Part shown: piece after piece, positions 1-8,803 of the stretch
Position numbering within the stretch: position 1 is the first letter of the stretch
How the letters are laid out: each line of letters opens with the position of its first letter
Assembly (NCBI RefSeq): GCF_036169555.1
Contig: NZ_CP108032.1
Location: 3,844,001-3,908,000, forward strand
Length of the DNA: 64,000 nucleotides
Direction of reading: 5' to 3'
Origin: Streptomyces sp. NBC_00306
Lineage (GTDB): Bacteria > Actinomycetota > Actinomycetes > Streptomycetales > Streptomycetaceae
The notes under the pieces: model-generated
Databases searched by the model: none
Told to the model about the DNA's origin: nothing
What the model saw: the letters and a program-made list of their open reading frames with translations, nothing else
Position numbers and translations under genes: made by a program

Positions 1-913
1 GCTCGTTCAGCGGCAGGTCGGTGGCGGCCAGGACCGGTGCCGGTTTGACGCCGGCGGTCCACACGACGGTGCGCGTCGGAAAGCGGCTGCCGTCGCTGAG
101 AACGGCGACGCGGTCCTCGCAGGACTCGAGCCGGGTCTCGAGTCGTACGTCGATGTTGCGGGCGCGCAGCTCGCGTATGGCGTAGGTGCCCATCTCCTCG
201 CCCACCTCGGGGAGGATGCGGTTGCTGGCCTCGACGAGGATCCACTTCAGGTCGTCGGGCTTGATGTTGTGGTAGTAGCGCGAGGTGTAGCGGGCCATGT
301 CCTCCAGCTCGGCGAGCGCCTCGACGCCCGCGTAGCCGCCGCCGACGAAGACGAAGGTGAGGGCCGCGTCGCGGATCGCGGGGTCGCGGGTGGAGGAGGC
401 GATGTCCATCTGCTCGATGACGTGGTTGCGCAGACCGATGGCCTCCTCGACGGTCTTGAAGCCGATGGCGTAGTCCGCGAGGCCGGGGACGGGCAGGGTG
501 CGGGAGACCGATCCCGGCGCGAGGACCAGTTCGTCGTACGGCAGCTCGACGGCGCCGGTCCCCTCCTCGGCGGTGGCGAGGGTGGTCACGGTCGCGGTGC
601 GCTTGGCATGGTCGATCGCCGTGGCCTCGCCGATGAGGATCTTGCACTTGTCCAGAACTCGCCGCAGCGGGACGACGACATGGCGGGGCGAGATCGATCC
701 GGCGGCCGCTTCGGGGAGGAAGGGCTGATACGTCATATAGGGGTCCGGCGTGATCACCAGGATCTCCGCCTCGCCGCGTGCCAGCTCGTGTTTCAGCTTC
801 TGCTGGAGACGAAGCGCCGTGTACATCCCGACGTAGCCGCCGCCGACGACGAGGATGCGCGTGCCCGACGGTGGGCCGGGGGTCGCGCCCCGGGAGTTAG
901 CAGCCTTCACCAT
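1..913 (-). CDS. Type II NADH dehydrogenase (NDH-2), 3' part missing
   Basis: The reverse strand is open from an ATG at 913 to the window edge, so about 304 N-terminal residues are visible and the C-terminus is cut off. The start reads MVKAANSRGATPG, followed by a Rossmann FAD-binding motif (ILVVGGGYVGMYTALRLQ) and later a second nucleotide-binding motif (TFVFVGGGYAGVEAL), the expected pair for single-subunit NADH:quinone oxidoreductases at the inner face of the membrane. These enzymes pass electrons from NADH to menaquinone without pumping protons. The gene is divergent from the TetR gene at 1222. A pyridine nucleotide-disulfide oxidoreductase of other specificity cannot be excluded without the C-terminus. 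Confidence 0.85.
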   Translation of the reverse strand, partial: MVKAANSRGATPGPPSGTRILVVGGGYVGMYTALRLQQKLKHELARGEAEILVITPDPYMTYQPFLPEAAAGSISPRHVVVPLRRVLDKCKILIGEATAIDHAKRTATVTTLATAEEGTGAVELPYDELVLAPGSVSRTLPVPGLADYAIGFKTVEEAIGLRNHVIEQMDIASSTRDPAIRDAALTFVFVGGGYAGVEALAELEDMARYTSRYYHNIKPDDLKWILVEASNRILPEVGEEMGTYAIRELRARNIDVRLETRLESCEDRVAVLSDGSRFPTRTVVWTAGVKPAPVLAATDLPLNE

Positions 914-1221
914 CCCATGAGGCAACGGCCGCAGGCGTTTGTCCACAGGCCCGGCAAATTGTGTGACCGGAAGCCTCCGGTTGTGACGCGCCGGGCGCAT
1001 CCCGCGCATTCCGGAAGGTACGCAGGTCAGGGGCGGGGAGGAGGGTGGTGCGAGGGGGCGTAATCGGGAGTCTTCCGGTCCTTGCTCCGATCGGGGGGCG
1101 CTCCGTGCGGAACTACCCCCTTCTGAATTGACCCTGGCTCAACTATGTTCGTACCTCGTCGGGGTGCCTGGTCAAGGCGCGCCCGGCAGACCAGGCGGGG
1201 AGGTCTCCGGGGGGAGACACA
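914..1221. other. Divergent intergenic region between NDH-2 and TetR genes
   Basis: This 308-nt stretch holds no convincing gene. It must contain the promoters of both divergent genes. A TTGACC (1128-1133) resembles a -35 box towards the TetR gene, but no well-spaced -10 box follows, so I do not call a promoter. I see no clear palindromic TetR operator. Confidence 0.5.
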
Positions 1222-2028
1222 GTGACCGGGGGAACGCGTATGACCATTCAGGATTCTCATTGGCAGGCTGCCGTGCCGACGGCCGTGGACGGGCATTCCG
1301 TGCACGGCGGACACACGGGCGGCGAGGGCAACGGACGCGCGGGATCGGGCGGCCTCGGCCGTTCCGCACCGCTGCGGGTGGACGCACAGCGCAATCTCGA
1401 GCACGTCCTGCGGGCGGCTCGTGAGGTGTTCGGCGAGCTGGGATACGGCGCGCCGATGGAGGATGTGGCCCGTCGCGCCAGGGTCGGCGTGGGGACGGTG
1501 TACCGCCGTTTCCCGAGCAAGGACGTGCTGGTGCGCCGGATAGCCGAGGAGGAGACCTCCCGGCTGACGGAGCAGGCGCGTACGGCTCTGGGGCAGGAGG
1601 AGGAGCCCTGGTCGGCCCTCTCCCGCTTCCTGCGTACGTCGGTGGCGTCGGGTGCCGGCCGGCTGCTGCCGCCGCAGGTGCTGCGCGTCGGCGTGGAGTC
1701 GGAGGAGTCTGCGGCGGTCGGCGGCGACGGTGTCCGGGTGCCGCATCAGCGCTCCGGGGCACAGCCCGAACTGCGGGTCGTCGGACAGCGTCAGGCACCG
1801 GCGGACGAGGACGAGGGCACGGGCGCGGCGGATCTGCTCGAGGTCGTGGGGCAGCTCGTGGACCGGGCCCGGGCGGCGGGTGAGCTGCGGGGCGATGTGA
1901 CCGTGGCGGACGTGCTGCTGGTGATAGCCACGGCGGCGCCCTCGCTGCCGGACCCGGCGCAGCAGGCTGCGGCGTCGTCACGGCTGCTGGACATTCTCCT
2001 CGAGGGATTGCGTCCTCGGTCGGCCTGA
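1222..2028 (+). CDS. TetR-family transcriptional regulator
   Basis: This 268-residue protein has an N-terminal TetR helix-turn-helix at about residues 53-105. The diagnostic part is an AREVFGELGYGAPMEDVARR stretch followed by VGVGTVYRRFPSK. The C-terminal half should be the ligand and dimerization domain. Its middle (about residues 155-200) is rich in acidic and Gly residues and looks like a low-complexity insertion. GTG at 1222 has a GGGGGGAG ribosome-binding site 7 nt upstream; ATG at 1240 is an alternative start six codons in. The first 50 residues (His/Gly rich) precede the usual TetR start and may be disordered. It is divergent from NDH-2, which it may control, and sits 228 nt before the sigma-like gene. 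Confidence 0.85.
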   Translation: MTGGTRMTIQDSHWQAAVPTAVDGHSVHGGHTGGEGNGRAGSGGLGRSAPLRVDAQRNLEHVLRAAREVFGELGYGAPMEDVARRARVGVGTVYRRFPSKDVLVRRIAEEETSRLTEQARTALGQEEEPWSALSRFLRTSVASGAGRLLPPQVLRVGVESEESAAVGGDGVRVPHQRSGAQPELRVVGQRQAPADEDEGTGAADLLEVVGQLVDRARAAGELRGDVTVADVLLVIATAAPSLPDPAQQAAASSRLLDILLEGLRPRSA

Positions 2029-2256
2029 GCACTGACGGGTGCGGCTGTGGGCTGCGACCGACCATCGCGATCCACAGCCGCAACGGCTCATCACAGAACG
2101 CCGATTGACCATTCCCCGAACGAGTGACGATTAGTGCTCGGATTCGGTAAGTCTCCCCGGATGAGTGGTTGACGCGCATGCGGGTTCGGTGCGCTGTTGC
2201 TCTGTGGCACGCTTGCCCGGTGTTTGGGTCTGAAGGTGCTGACGGGGGCTTCCGCG

Positions 2257-4284
2257 ATGAGCGGTGACGAACGGGACGCACGGGACGAGTCCCTCGACGG
2301 TGCGGATGACGCGGAGGCTTCGGGACTGCCTTCGAGGCAGGTTCCGAGCCAGGGCGGGCCCGAGGGGTCCTCCGGATCGCCCGACGGCGTTCCGCCCCAA
2401 GGCGCGGCCAGAGACGGGATCGGGACCACCGGCCCTGTGCCGGCCGGTCATGCGGTGCCGCTCCAGCGCGAAGGCGGCAGCGGACTCGACTCGGTGCTTC
2501 CGCCACCACGTGAACTCCCCGTGTCCGATGCCGAGTTGCTCCAGCGCATGCGCATGGGGGAGAGCAGCGCCTACGAGGAGCTGTTCCGCCGCCACTCCGA
2601 CGCCGTTCGTCGGTACGCGCGCACGTGTTGCCGGGACGCGCACACCGCCGACGACCTGACGGCAGAGGTGTTCGCGCGGACGCTGCAGGCCGTTCGCGGG
2701 GGCGCCGGGCCCGATCACGCCGTGCGGGCGTATCTGATGACGACGGTGCGCCGGGTGGCCGCCTCCTGGACGAAGACCGCCAAGCGCGAGCAACTGGTGG
2801 ACGACTTCGCGGTATTCGCCGCCGAGGCAGCCCGCAGCACGGACGCCGCGACCGACGACACCCTGGACCTGGGCGCGGACGTCCGCGCCATGCACGAGGC
2901 CGAACAGTCCCTGGCCATGCAGGCCTTCCGGTCGCTGCCCGAGCGCTGGCAGGCGGTCCTGTGGCACACCACCGTCGAGGAGGAGTCCCCGAGCGAGGTC
3001 GCACCGCTCTTCGGGCTGACCGCCAACGCCACGGCGGTCCTCGCCAGCCGGGCCCGCGAAGGGCTCAAGCAGGCCTATCTGCAAGCCCATGTGAGCACCG
3101 CGCTCACCTCCGGCGGCGACTGCGCGCGGTACGCCGACCGGCTGGGGGCCTATGCCCGCGGCGGGCTGCGGATGCGGGCCGAACGCGGTCTGCGCAAGCA
3201 CCTGGAGGAGTGCGCCAAGTGCCGGCTCGCGGTGGGCGAGCTGGAGCACGTCAACGCCGGGATCCCCGCGCTGCTGCCGGTCGCGGTCATCGGCTGGTTC
3301 GCCGCCGGCTACTCGCTCAAGGCCGCCGGGATCGTCGCCGGCGGAGCAGCCGGCGCTGCGGGGGCGGGCGCGGCCGCCGCGGCATCGGGCGGTGCGGCGG
3401 CCGGCGGGTCCTCGGGCGCGGCCGGTGGAGCCGCCGCAACGGAGGGACTCGGCGCACCCGTGAAGGCGGGTATCGCCGCCGCGGTGGCCGTGGCGGCAGC
3501 GGCGGGACTGGTGTGGGCGCTCTCCGGCGACCCGGCGCCCGTGCCGGAAGCGGATGCCAAGCCTCCGGTCAGTCTGCCCGGCGCACCGCAGCAGCCGCGG
3601 CCGCCACAGCAGAAGCCCGATCCGCCGCGGCCGCCGGCACCCGGCGACCCCGCCGTACCGGCTCCGTCGGTGCGTCCCAACGACCCTGCGCCGAAGACGA
3701 ATCCGGCACCCACGACGGCACCGGGTACGCCCGCACCCTCGGCCCCGGCGCCGTCCGAGCCCGCACCGCCGGACCCGCCCGCACCCACACAGCCACCGGC
3801 ACCGACGCCGTCCGAGCCGCGCCCCACACCTCCCCCGCCTCCGCCGGAGCCGCGGGTCTACCAGGTCAACCGGCTCGAATACAGCGTGTTCGGTGACCAC
3901 ACCGGACCCGAGGTGCTGCTGGGGCAGAGCAGTTGGATCTGGCAGCGCTGGGGAATGTCGGTCGACGGCCGGCGCTATGGACACGGGGTGACGGTGCACG
4001 CGCCCTCGTCGGTCACCATCGCCCTCAACCGCCGGTGCACCAGCTATGACGCGGTGGTCGGCATCGACGACCTGACGCTGGGCCGCGGTGCCGTGCGGTT
4101 CTCCGTCTACGGGGACGGTGCGCGGCTGTGGCGCTCGCCGGTGATCCGCGGCGGGCAGGCGGGCGTACCGGTCCATGCGGCGATCGGCGGGCGGGAGAGG
4201 ATCCGGCTGGTCGTGGAGCCGGTCACGCCGTTCGGTTCGGTGGCGCTCGCGAACTGGGCCCAGTCGCAGATCAGCTGCGGCTGA
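2257..4284 (+). CDS. ECF-like sigma factor fused to zinc-finger, membrane segment and NPCBM domain
   Basis: I start this gene at ATG 2257, giving 675 residues. Sigma region 2 lies near residues 93-165 (ELFRRHSDAVRRYARTCC; DDLTAEVFARTLQAVR) and region 4 near 226-275 (SLPERWQAVLWHT; GLTANATAVLASRARE). Residues 287-330 form an anti-sigma-type zinc finger with a final HLEECAKC. A short hydrophobic stretch follows at about 337-352 and a stronger membrane segment at about 404-424. Residues 427-533 are extremely Pro-rich, and 534-675 resemble an NPCBM carbohydrate-binding domain (QVNRLEYSVFGDH; GHGVTVHAPSSVTIAL). The protein therefore looks like a membrane-anchored sigma factor with an outside sensor. 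Similar fusions exist in other Streptomyces as far as I recall. TTG 2197 is an alternative start but has no better ribosome-binding site. Confidence 0.8.
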   Translation: MSGDERDARDESLDGADDAEASGLPSRQVPSQGGPEGSSGSPDGVPPQGAARDGIGTTGPVPAGHAVPLQREGGSGLDSVLPPPRELPVSDAELLQRMRMGESSAYEELFRRHSDAVRRYARTCCRDAHTADDLTAEVFARTLQAVRGGAGPDHAVRAYLMTTVRRVAASWTKTAKREQLVDDFAVFAAEAARSTDAATDDTLDLGADVRAMHEAEQSLAMQAFRSLPERWQAVLWHTTVEEESPSEVAPLFGLTANATAVLASRAREGLKQAYLQAHVSTALTSGGDCARYADRLGAYARGGLRMRAERGLRKHLEECAKCRLAVGELEHVNAGIPALLPVAVIGWFAAGYSLKAAGIVAGGAAGAAGAGAAAAASGGAAAGGSSGAAGGAAATEGLGAPVKAGIAAAVAVAAAAGLVWALSGDPAPVPEADAKPPVSLPGAPQQPRPPQQKPDPPRPPAPGDPAVPAPSVRPNDPAPKTNPAPTTAPGTPAPSAPAPSEPAPPDPPAPTQPPAPTPSEPRPTPPPPPPEPRVYQVNRLEYSVFGDHTGPEVLLGQSSWIWQRWGMSVDGRRYGHGVTVHAPSSVTIALNRRCTSYDAVVGIDDLTLGRGAVRFSVYGDGARLWRSPVIRGGQAGVPVHAAIGGRERIRLVVEPVTPFGSVALANWAQSQISCG

Positions 4285-4327
4285 CGGCGGCCCGTACCGG
4301 TACCTGTACGGGGGGTCGCGCCCCCGG

Positions 4328-4420
4328 GCCGTACGGAGAGCCCGCGGTCGTACGGAGGTCAGCCGGGCCGTACAAGGAGCCCGAGGCCGTACCGAGGTCC
4401 ACCCGCGGCCGTACGGAGGT
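4328..4420. repeat. Five imperfect GCCGTACGGAG repeats
   Basis: Variants of GCCGTACGGAG start at 4328, 4347, 4367, 4386 and 4408, spaced 19 to 22 nt, in the gap between the convergent sigma and asparagine-synthase-like genes. A looser GTACCGGTACCTGTACGG lies just before them. They could be a degenerate microsatellite-like array or a convergent termination zone. Confidence 0.6.
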
Positions 4421-4452
4421 GAGCCTGAGCCCTCCTCGGGCCCAACCGCCGC

Positions 4453-6579
4453 CTATGGCTGGAGTGTTCGCCGGGGTGGTACTCCTCCGGCGACCGCACG
4501 CTGCCGGGGGGCCGCCGAGCCCGTCCAGCAGGTGCCACGGCGCGACAGCAGTCGCCGCAGCCACAGTTCCGTGGAGATCAGGTCGGCCAGGCCGTCCAGA
4601 GGCACCTGTTCGCCCTCGGAGGCCGCCCTCAGGGCCTTGCGGACCACCCGCGCCTCCACGAGGCCCGCGTCCGCGAGCAGCGGGGCGTCGAAGAGGGCCA
4701 TCAGCGTCGGCAGTGCCGCGCGGAGGCCTTTGCGTGCCGTCGCGGTCGACGTGGCCTGGGTGGTCGCACCCCAGCCCGGCGGCAGGTCGTGGATGCCCGC
4801 ACCCGAGAGGACCGTGCGCAGGATCTCCGCCCGCGCGCCCGGTCGCACCCGCAGGGACTCGGGGAGGTCGCGGCAGGCGCGGACGACCTGGTTGTCGAGG
4901 AAGGGCGCGTGCAGGCGCTGGCTGCGGACCTCGGCCGCCTGTTCCAGGATGCGGTGGTCGGACGCGTGGCGGGTCAGCGCGGCCCGGGCGCGGGCCTCAC
5001 CGGGACGTTGCACGATCACCGGGCGCGTCGCCGCCGCCATCAGACGAACCGATACTTCAGCCAACGCCTCACCCGTGAGCCACCGCGCGGCCGGGCCGGG
5101 CCGCGACCAGGTCAGGGCCGCCAGCGACGCACCGAGCGGGCCGGTGCCGTTCGCCCCCGCGCTCTTGCGGTTCGCCTCCAGCAACAGGTCGGCGGCCGTC
5201 TCCAGGCCCGTCCGGTACGGCGTACGCGCCAGCCGCCGCGCCGCCCGGTACACCGTCACGGGGATGAACAGCGCCTGCGGCGAAGGGCCTTCGGCCCGCG
5301 CCAGCGCTGCGGCAGGCCGCAGCAGATGGCGCCGGCGCCGGTCCAGCAGCAGATCCGCGAGGCGTGCCGGGTGCGCGTCCAGCACCTGCCGTGCGCCCGT
5401 ACCGGTGAAGTGGTCCGCGCTGCCGCCGGTCAGCCGGCCGCGGTGGCGTTCCGCCGTGACGAGTGAGGGCGCGGGTTCGTCGGTGAGCGGCCCGCTGTCC
5501 AGGGAGGCGTACGGCAGCCCCTCCTCGCCGGCCGCGACGACCACATGGTGCAGGCGCGGGTTCTCGGCGATCGCGCGCGCCCGTTCCAGTTCGGCCTCGC
5601 GGCCGTCCTCGGTCAGATCGTTGAAGGTGACGGCGAGAAGCCGCTCACCGGCTCCGGTGCCGTGGCCGAGCACCGTGCCGGGGACGCCGGGCAGCCCCGC
5701 GGCGAGCAGCGCGAGCGTGCCGGACGCGCTGCCGCCGGACAGGTCCGCGCCGATGCCGGGCGCCGGTCCGCCCCGGGCGGCGCGGCGCTCCGCGGGACCC
5801 ATGCCCGGCACGGGACCGGGGTCCGGGGGCAGCGTCTCGGGTGCGTGCCGGGGGGCGGTGAGTCTCGCGCGTACGGCGTCGACCAGGGCGTCCCGTACGC
5901 CGTCGACCGCGCGCGCCGCCTCGATCTGCGGGCCCGCGACGGCGAGCGAGGCGACCGGCTCGTAGCCGGTGATCTCGCGGGAGCCCTCGCGCAGGATCAG
6001 CGCGTGCCCCGGCGGGATGCGCTTGACCCCTTCGTACGGAGTCGAGTCGCGCAACGCCTCCGGGGTCTCGGGGCAGGCGAGCAGCGCGGCCAAGTGCCCG
6101 ATGTCCAGCTGGGCTTCGATGAGATCGGCGAGCGGTAGGGCGGCGGTCGCGTAGGCGGTGCCGTTGGCCCAGGGGGTGTAGAAGACGGGTCTCGCGCCGG
6201 CCAGGTCGCCGATGACGGTGATCCGGCGCCCTATCTGGACGACCGCGGTGTAACTGCCGGCCCACGAGGTCAGATGGCGAAGGGCCCCGCCGCGGGCGGA
6301 CAGCAGTCCGGCCCGCAGCTCGCCGTCCCCGGCCGCGCAGCAGCCGAGGACGGCGAGTCTGGTGATGGGGACCTGCCCGACGACATGCGCCGGCGGATCG
6401 GCGGTGACGACGCGCACCTCGTCGGGGCGCCAGTCACCGACCGCCCACAGCGGGTCCGGGTCGCCCCACAGGAGCTGCGAGCCGACGGGGTGGACGGTGC
6501 GGCCCTCGTCGGACTCCCCGACGGCCCCGGCCGTACCGAAGTTTGCGGCAATACTGCTCCACCCCACCAACCACCGCAT
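4453..6579 (-). CDS. Asparagine synthase-related protein (lasso-cyclase-like), orphan
   Basis: This 708-residue protein resembles asparagine synthase B and the macrolactam (lasso peptide) cyclases derived from it. An N-terminal glutamine-hydrolase-like fold covers about residues 1-200 but lacks the Cys at position 2, so ammonia release from glutamine is not expected. The ATP-pyrophosphatase loop appears as DLSGGSASG at residues 279-287, where the usual SGGxDSS Asp is replaced. ATG 6579 is chosen because GGAGG sits 5 nt upstream; further in-frame upstream ATGs have no such site. No precursor peptide, leader peptidase or RiPP-recognition gene is visible nearby, so function is unknown. It is divergent from the sporulation gene at 7285 across a long intergenic region. 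Confidence 0.75.
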   Translation of the reverse strand: MRWLVGWSSIAANFGTAGAVGESDEGRTVHPVGSQLLWGDPDPLWAVGDWRPDEVRVVTADPPAHVVGQVPITRLAVLGCCAAGDGELRAGLLSARGGALRHLTSWAGSYTAVVQIGRRITVIGDLAGARPVFYTPWANGTAYATAALPLADLIEAQLDIGHLAALLACPETPEALRDSTPYEGVKRIPPGHALILREGSREITGYEPVASLAVAGPQIEAARAVDGVRDALVDAVRARLTAPRHAPETLPPDPGPVPGMGPAERRAARGGPAPGIGADLSGGSASGTLALLAAGLPGVPGTVLGHGTGAGERLLAVTFNDLTEDGREAELERARAIAENPRLHHVVVAAGEEGLPYASLDSGPLTDEPAPSLVTAERHRGRLTGGSADHFTGTGARQVLDAHPARLADLLLDRRRRHLLRPAAALARAEGPSPQALFIPVTVYRAARRLARTPYRTGLETAADLLLEANRKSAGANGTGPLGASLAALTWSRPGPAARWLTGEALAEVSVRLMAAATRPVIVQRPGEARARAALTRHASDHRILEQAAEVRSQRLHAPFLDNQVVRACRDLPESLRVRPGARAEILRTVLSGAGIHDLPPGWGATTQATSTATARKGLRAALPTLMALFDAPLLADAGLVEARVVRKALRAASEGEQVPLDGLADLISTELWLRRLLSRRGTCWTGSAAPRQRAVAGGVPPRRTLQP

Positions 6580-7284
6580 CGCCGCCTCCACAGGCTGTGG
6601 ACAAACCATGGCCGTCGAGCCCCGGCCGTTCGGGAACATGCTGCCACGAAGGCAGCGCACAGGAGGGGCTCCGGGTAGCGCGCGCAAAAAGTGAACGCGC
6701 CCCCGCGGTTGGCGATTTGCTGCCGGTTCAACGAGCGGCGGAACGAGCGACCTATACCCAAATCAGAGCAAAGGGAACGAGCAGGACAGTCGTCATTCGG
6801 CCATTCTCGGGGGCGCTTCGGGGGCTTTGGCCCGGCATACGACAGTCCGGGAGGCGCTGTTCGCCTCCCGGACCGGTCCGCCGCCCGCGGGGATTGAAGG
6901 CGGCGGTGTCCCCCAGCCCACTGGTTCCAGTACGCAGTGGGCCGACCCACGCAGCACTCATGGAAGCGGTCCCCCACCTGCCGGACCAGAGCGCACGGAC
7001 GGGCGCACGGCCACACACACGGAGCACGGCGGCGCGGCACCGCCGGCCGTCCGGCTGCTCCAACGCACAACAATCTCGCCATACGGAACACCGCCCCTTA
7101 ACGGTCAGGATGCGGCGAACTACGCTGTGTTTACTGATGTTCTCCGCCGGGGCGCATATTCCGCAGGGCTCGGCCAGGTGCTTTTGCAGCCGGGACCGCG
7201 AAGCTGCCAACCGGGGAGGACGCAGTACGAATGCCGTGCGCTGCAGAGCGACGCGGCGGCCGTCTGTGTGTCGAGGGGTGGCGC
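6580..7284. other. Long divergent intergenic region (705 nt)
   Basis: No gene with convincing codon usage or ribosome-binding site fills this stretch. It must carry the promoters of the two divergent genes. A 12-bp perfect inverted repeat at 6845-6873 (GTCCGGGAGGCG with 5-nt loop) could end a small RNA or act as an operator; it is not followed by a T-run. Short AT-rich patches occur near 6765-6780 and 7060-7140, the latter being the likely promoter zone of the downstream sporulation gene. Confidence 0.5.
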
Positions 7285-8706
7285 ATGTCCAGGGAGCAAC
7301 GCGGGCCGAACGAAAAACTCGGCACCGTTCTCGCCCTCGCGGGAATCAGCAACGCCGGTCTTGCCCGGCGGGTCAACGACCTCGGAGCGCAGCGCGGGCT
7401 GACCCTTCGCTACGACAAGACGTCCGTGGCGAGATGGGTGTCGAAGGGCATGGTGCCGCAGGGTGCCGCGCCCCATCTGATCGCCGCCGCGATCGGCGCG
7501 AAGCTCGGCCGTCCGGTGCCGCTGCACGAGATCGGTCTCGCGGACGCCGACCCGGCCCCCGAGGTCGGGCTCGCCTTCCCGCGTGATGTCGGCGAGGCGG
7601 TGAAATCGGCCACCGAGCTGTACCGCCTCGACCTGGCGGGCCGGCGGGCCGGGAGCGGAGGCATATGGCAGTCGCTGGCCGGTTCCTTCGCGGTGAGCGC
7701 CTATGCGACGCCTGCGTCGCGCTGGCTGATAACCCCTGCCGACTCCTCGGTGGAGCGTTCTCTGGACGCCCTCACCGACGACTCGCCCGCCCGCGTGGGC
7801 CACAGCGATGTGGCCAAATTGCGGGAGGCGGCGGAGGACGCCCGCCGCTGGGACTCCAAGTACGGCGGTGGGGACTGGCGTTCGTCGATGGTCCCCGAGT
7901 GCCTCCGGGTGGACGCGGCGCCGCTGCTGCTCGCCTCGTACTCCGACGAGGTCGGCCGCGCGCTGTTCGGCGCGACCGCCGAACTGACGCGGCTGGCGGG
8001 CTGGATGGCCTTCGACACGGGCCAGCAGGAGGCCGCCCAGCGGTACTACATCCAGGCGTTGCGGCTCGCCCGCGCGGCGGCCGACGTGCCGCTCGGCGGA
8101 TACGTCCTCGCCTCGATGTCGCTCCAGGCCACCTACCGCGGCTTCGCCGACGAGGGCGTGGACCTCGCGCAGGCTGCACTGGAGCGCAACCGCGGCCTGG
8201 CGACGGCCCGCACGATGAGCTTCTTCCGGCTGGTCGAGGCACGCGCCCACGCCAAGGCGAACGACGCGGCCGCGGCCGGCGGGGCGCTGAAGGCGGCCGA
8301 GGGCTGGCTGGAGCGCTCACGGGAGGGCGACCCGGATCCGTCCTGGCTGGGTTTCTACTCCTACGACCGGTTCGCCGCCGACGCGGCCGAGTGCTACCGC
8401 GACCTGAAGGCACCACGGCAGGTACGGCGCTTCACGGAGCAGGCCCTGTCGCGGCCGACGGAGGAGTTCGTGCGCTCGCACGGCTTACGGCTCGTGGTGA
8501 GCGCCGTCGCGGAGCTGGAGTCCGGGAACCTGGACGCGGCGTGCGCGGCGGGCACGCGCGCGGTGGAGGTCGCGGGACGGATCTCCTCGGCGCGGACCAC
8601 GGAGTACGTACGGGACCTGCTGCACCGGCTGGAACCGTACGGCGACGAACCGCGGGTCGTGGAGCTCCGGGAGCGGGCGAGGCCGCTGCTGATGGCACCC
8701 GCGTAG
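7285..8706 (+). CDS. Sporulation-associated regulator, orf1590/NsdA-type TPR protein
   Basis: The 473-residue product has an N-terminal helix-turn-helix-like segment ([32 protein letters not shown] at about residues 20-55) and a helical tetratricopeptide-like body. This matches the Streptomyces family that includes the S. griseus sporulation gene orf1590 and the antibiotic repressor NsdA. I recall orf1590 being described as yielding two nested products, one lacking the helix-turn-helix. Here ATG 7285 has GAGGGG 5 nt upstream, and an in-frame ATG at 7450 with GAAGG would remove exactly that segment. An upstream ATG at 7231, with GGGGAGGA 10 nt before it, is a further option. Probably acts in the cytoplasm as a developmental regulator. 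Confidence 0.8.
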   Translation: MSREQRGPNEKLGTVLALAGISNAGLARRVNDLGAQRGLTLRYDKTSVARWVSKGMVPQGAAPHLIAAAIGAKLGRPVPLHEIGLADADPAPEVGLAFPRDVGEAVKSATELYRLDLAGRRAGSGGIWQSLAGSFAVSAYATPASRWLITPADSSVERSLDALTDDSPARVGHSDVAKLREAAEDARRWDSKYGGGDWRSSMVPECLRVDAAPLLLASYSDEVGRALFGATAELTRLAGWMAFDTGQQEAAQRYYIQALRLARAAADVPLGGYVLASMSLQATYRGFADEGVDLAQAALERNRGLATARTMSFFRLVEARAHAKANDAAAAGGALKAAEGWLERSREGDPDPSWLGFYSYDRFAADAAECYRDLKAPRQVRRFTEQALSRPTEEFVRSHGLRLVVSAVAELESGNLDAACAAGTRAVEVAGRISSARTTEYVRDLLHRLEPYGDEPRVVELRERARPLLMAPA

Positions 8707-8803
8707 ACCCGAGCGGACATGACTGCGTACACGCCTCCCTGTTTCAGCTGGTTTAACGGCATTGTCAGCGGGCCAGTGCACTATCGGGGTGGGAGGTGAC
8801 GCG

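Noticed and set aside
4453-6579. A lasso peptide biosynthetic cluster around the cyclase-like gene
   Set aside because: No precursor peptide, leader-binding protein, leader peptidase or exporter was found within several kb on either strand, and the ATP loop is altered.
6845-6873. Calling the 12-bp hairpin a terminator
   Set aside because: No gene ends upstream on either strand and no T-run follows, so it is recorded only as an inverted repeat in the intergenic region.
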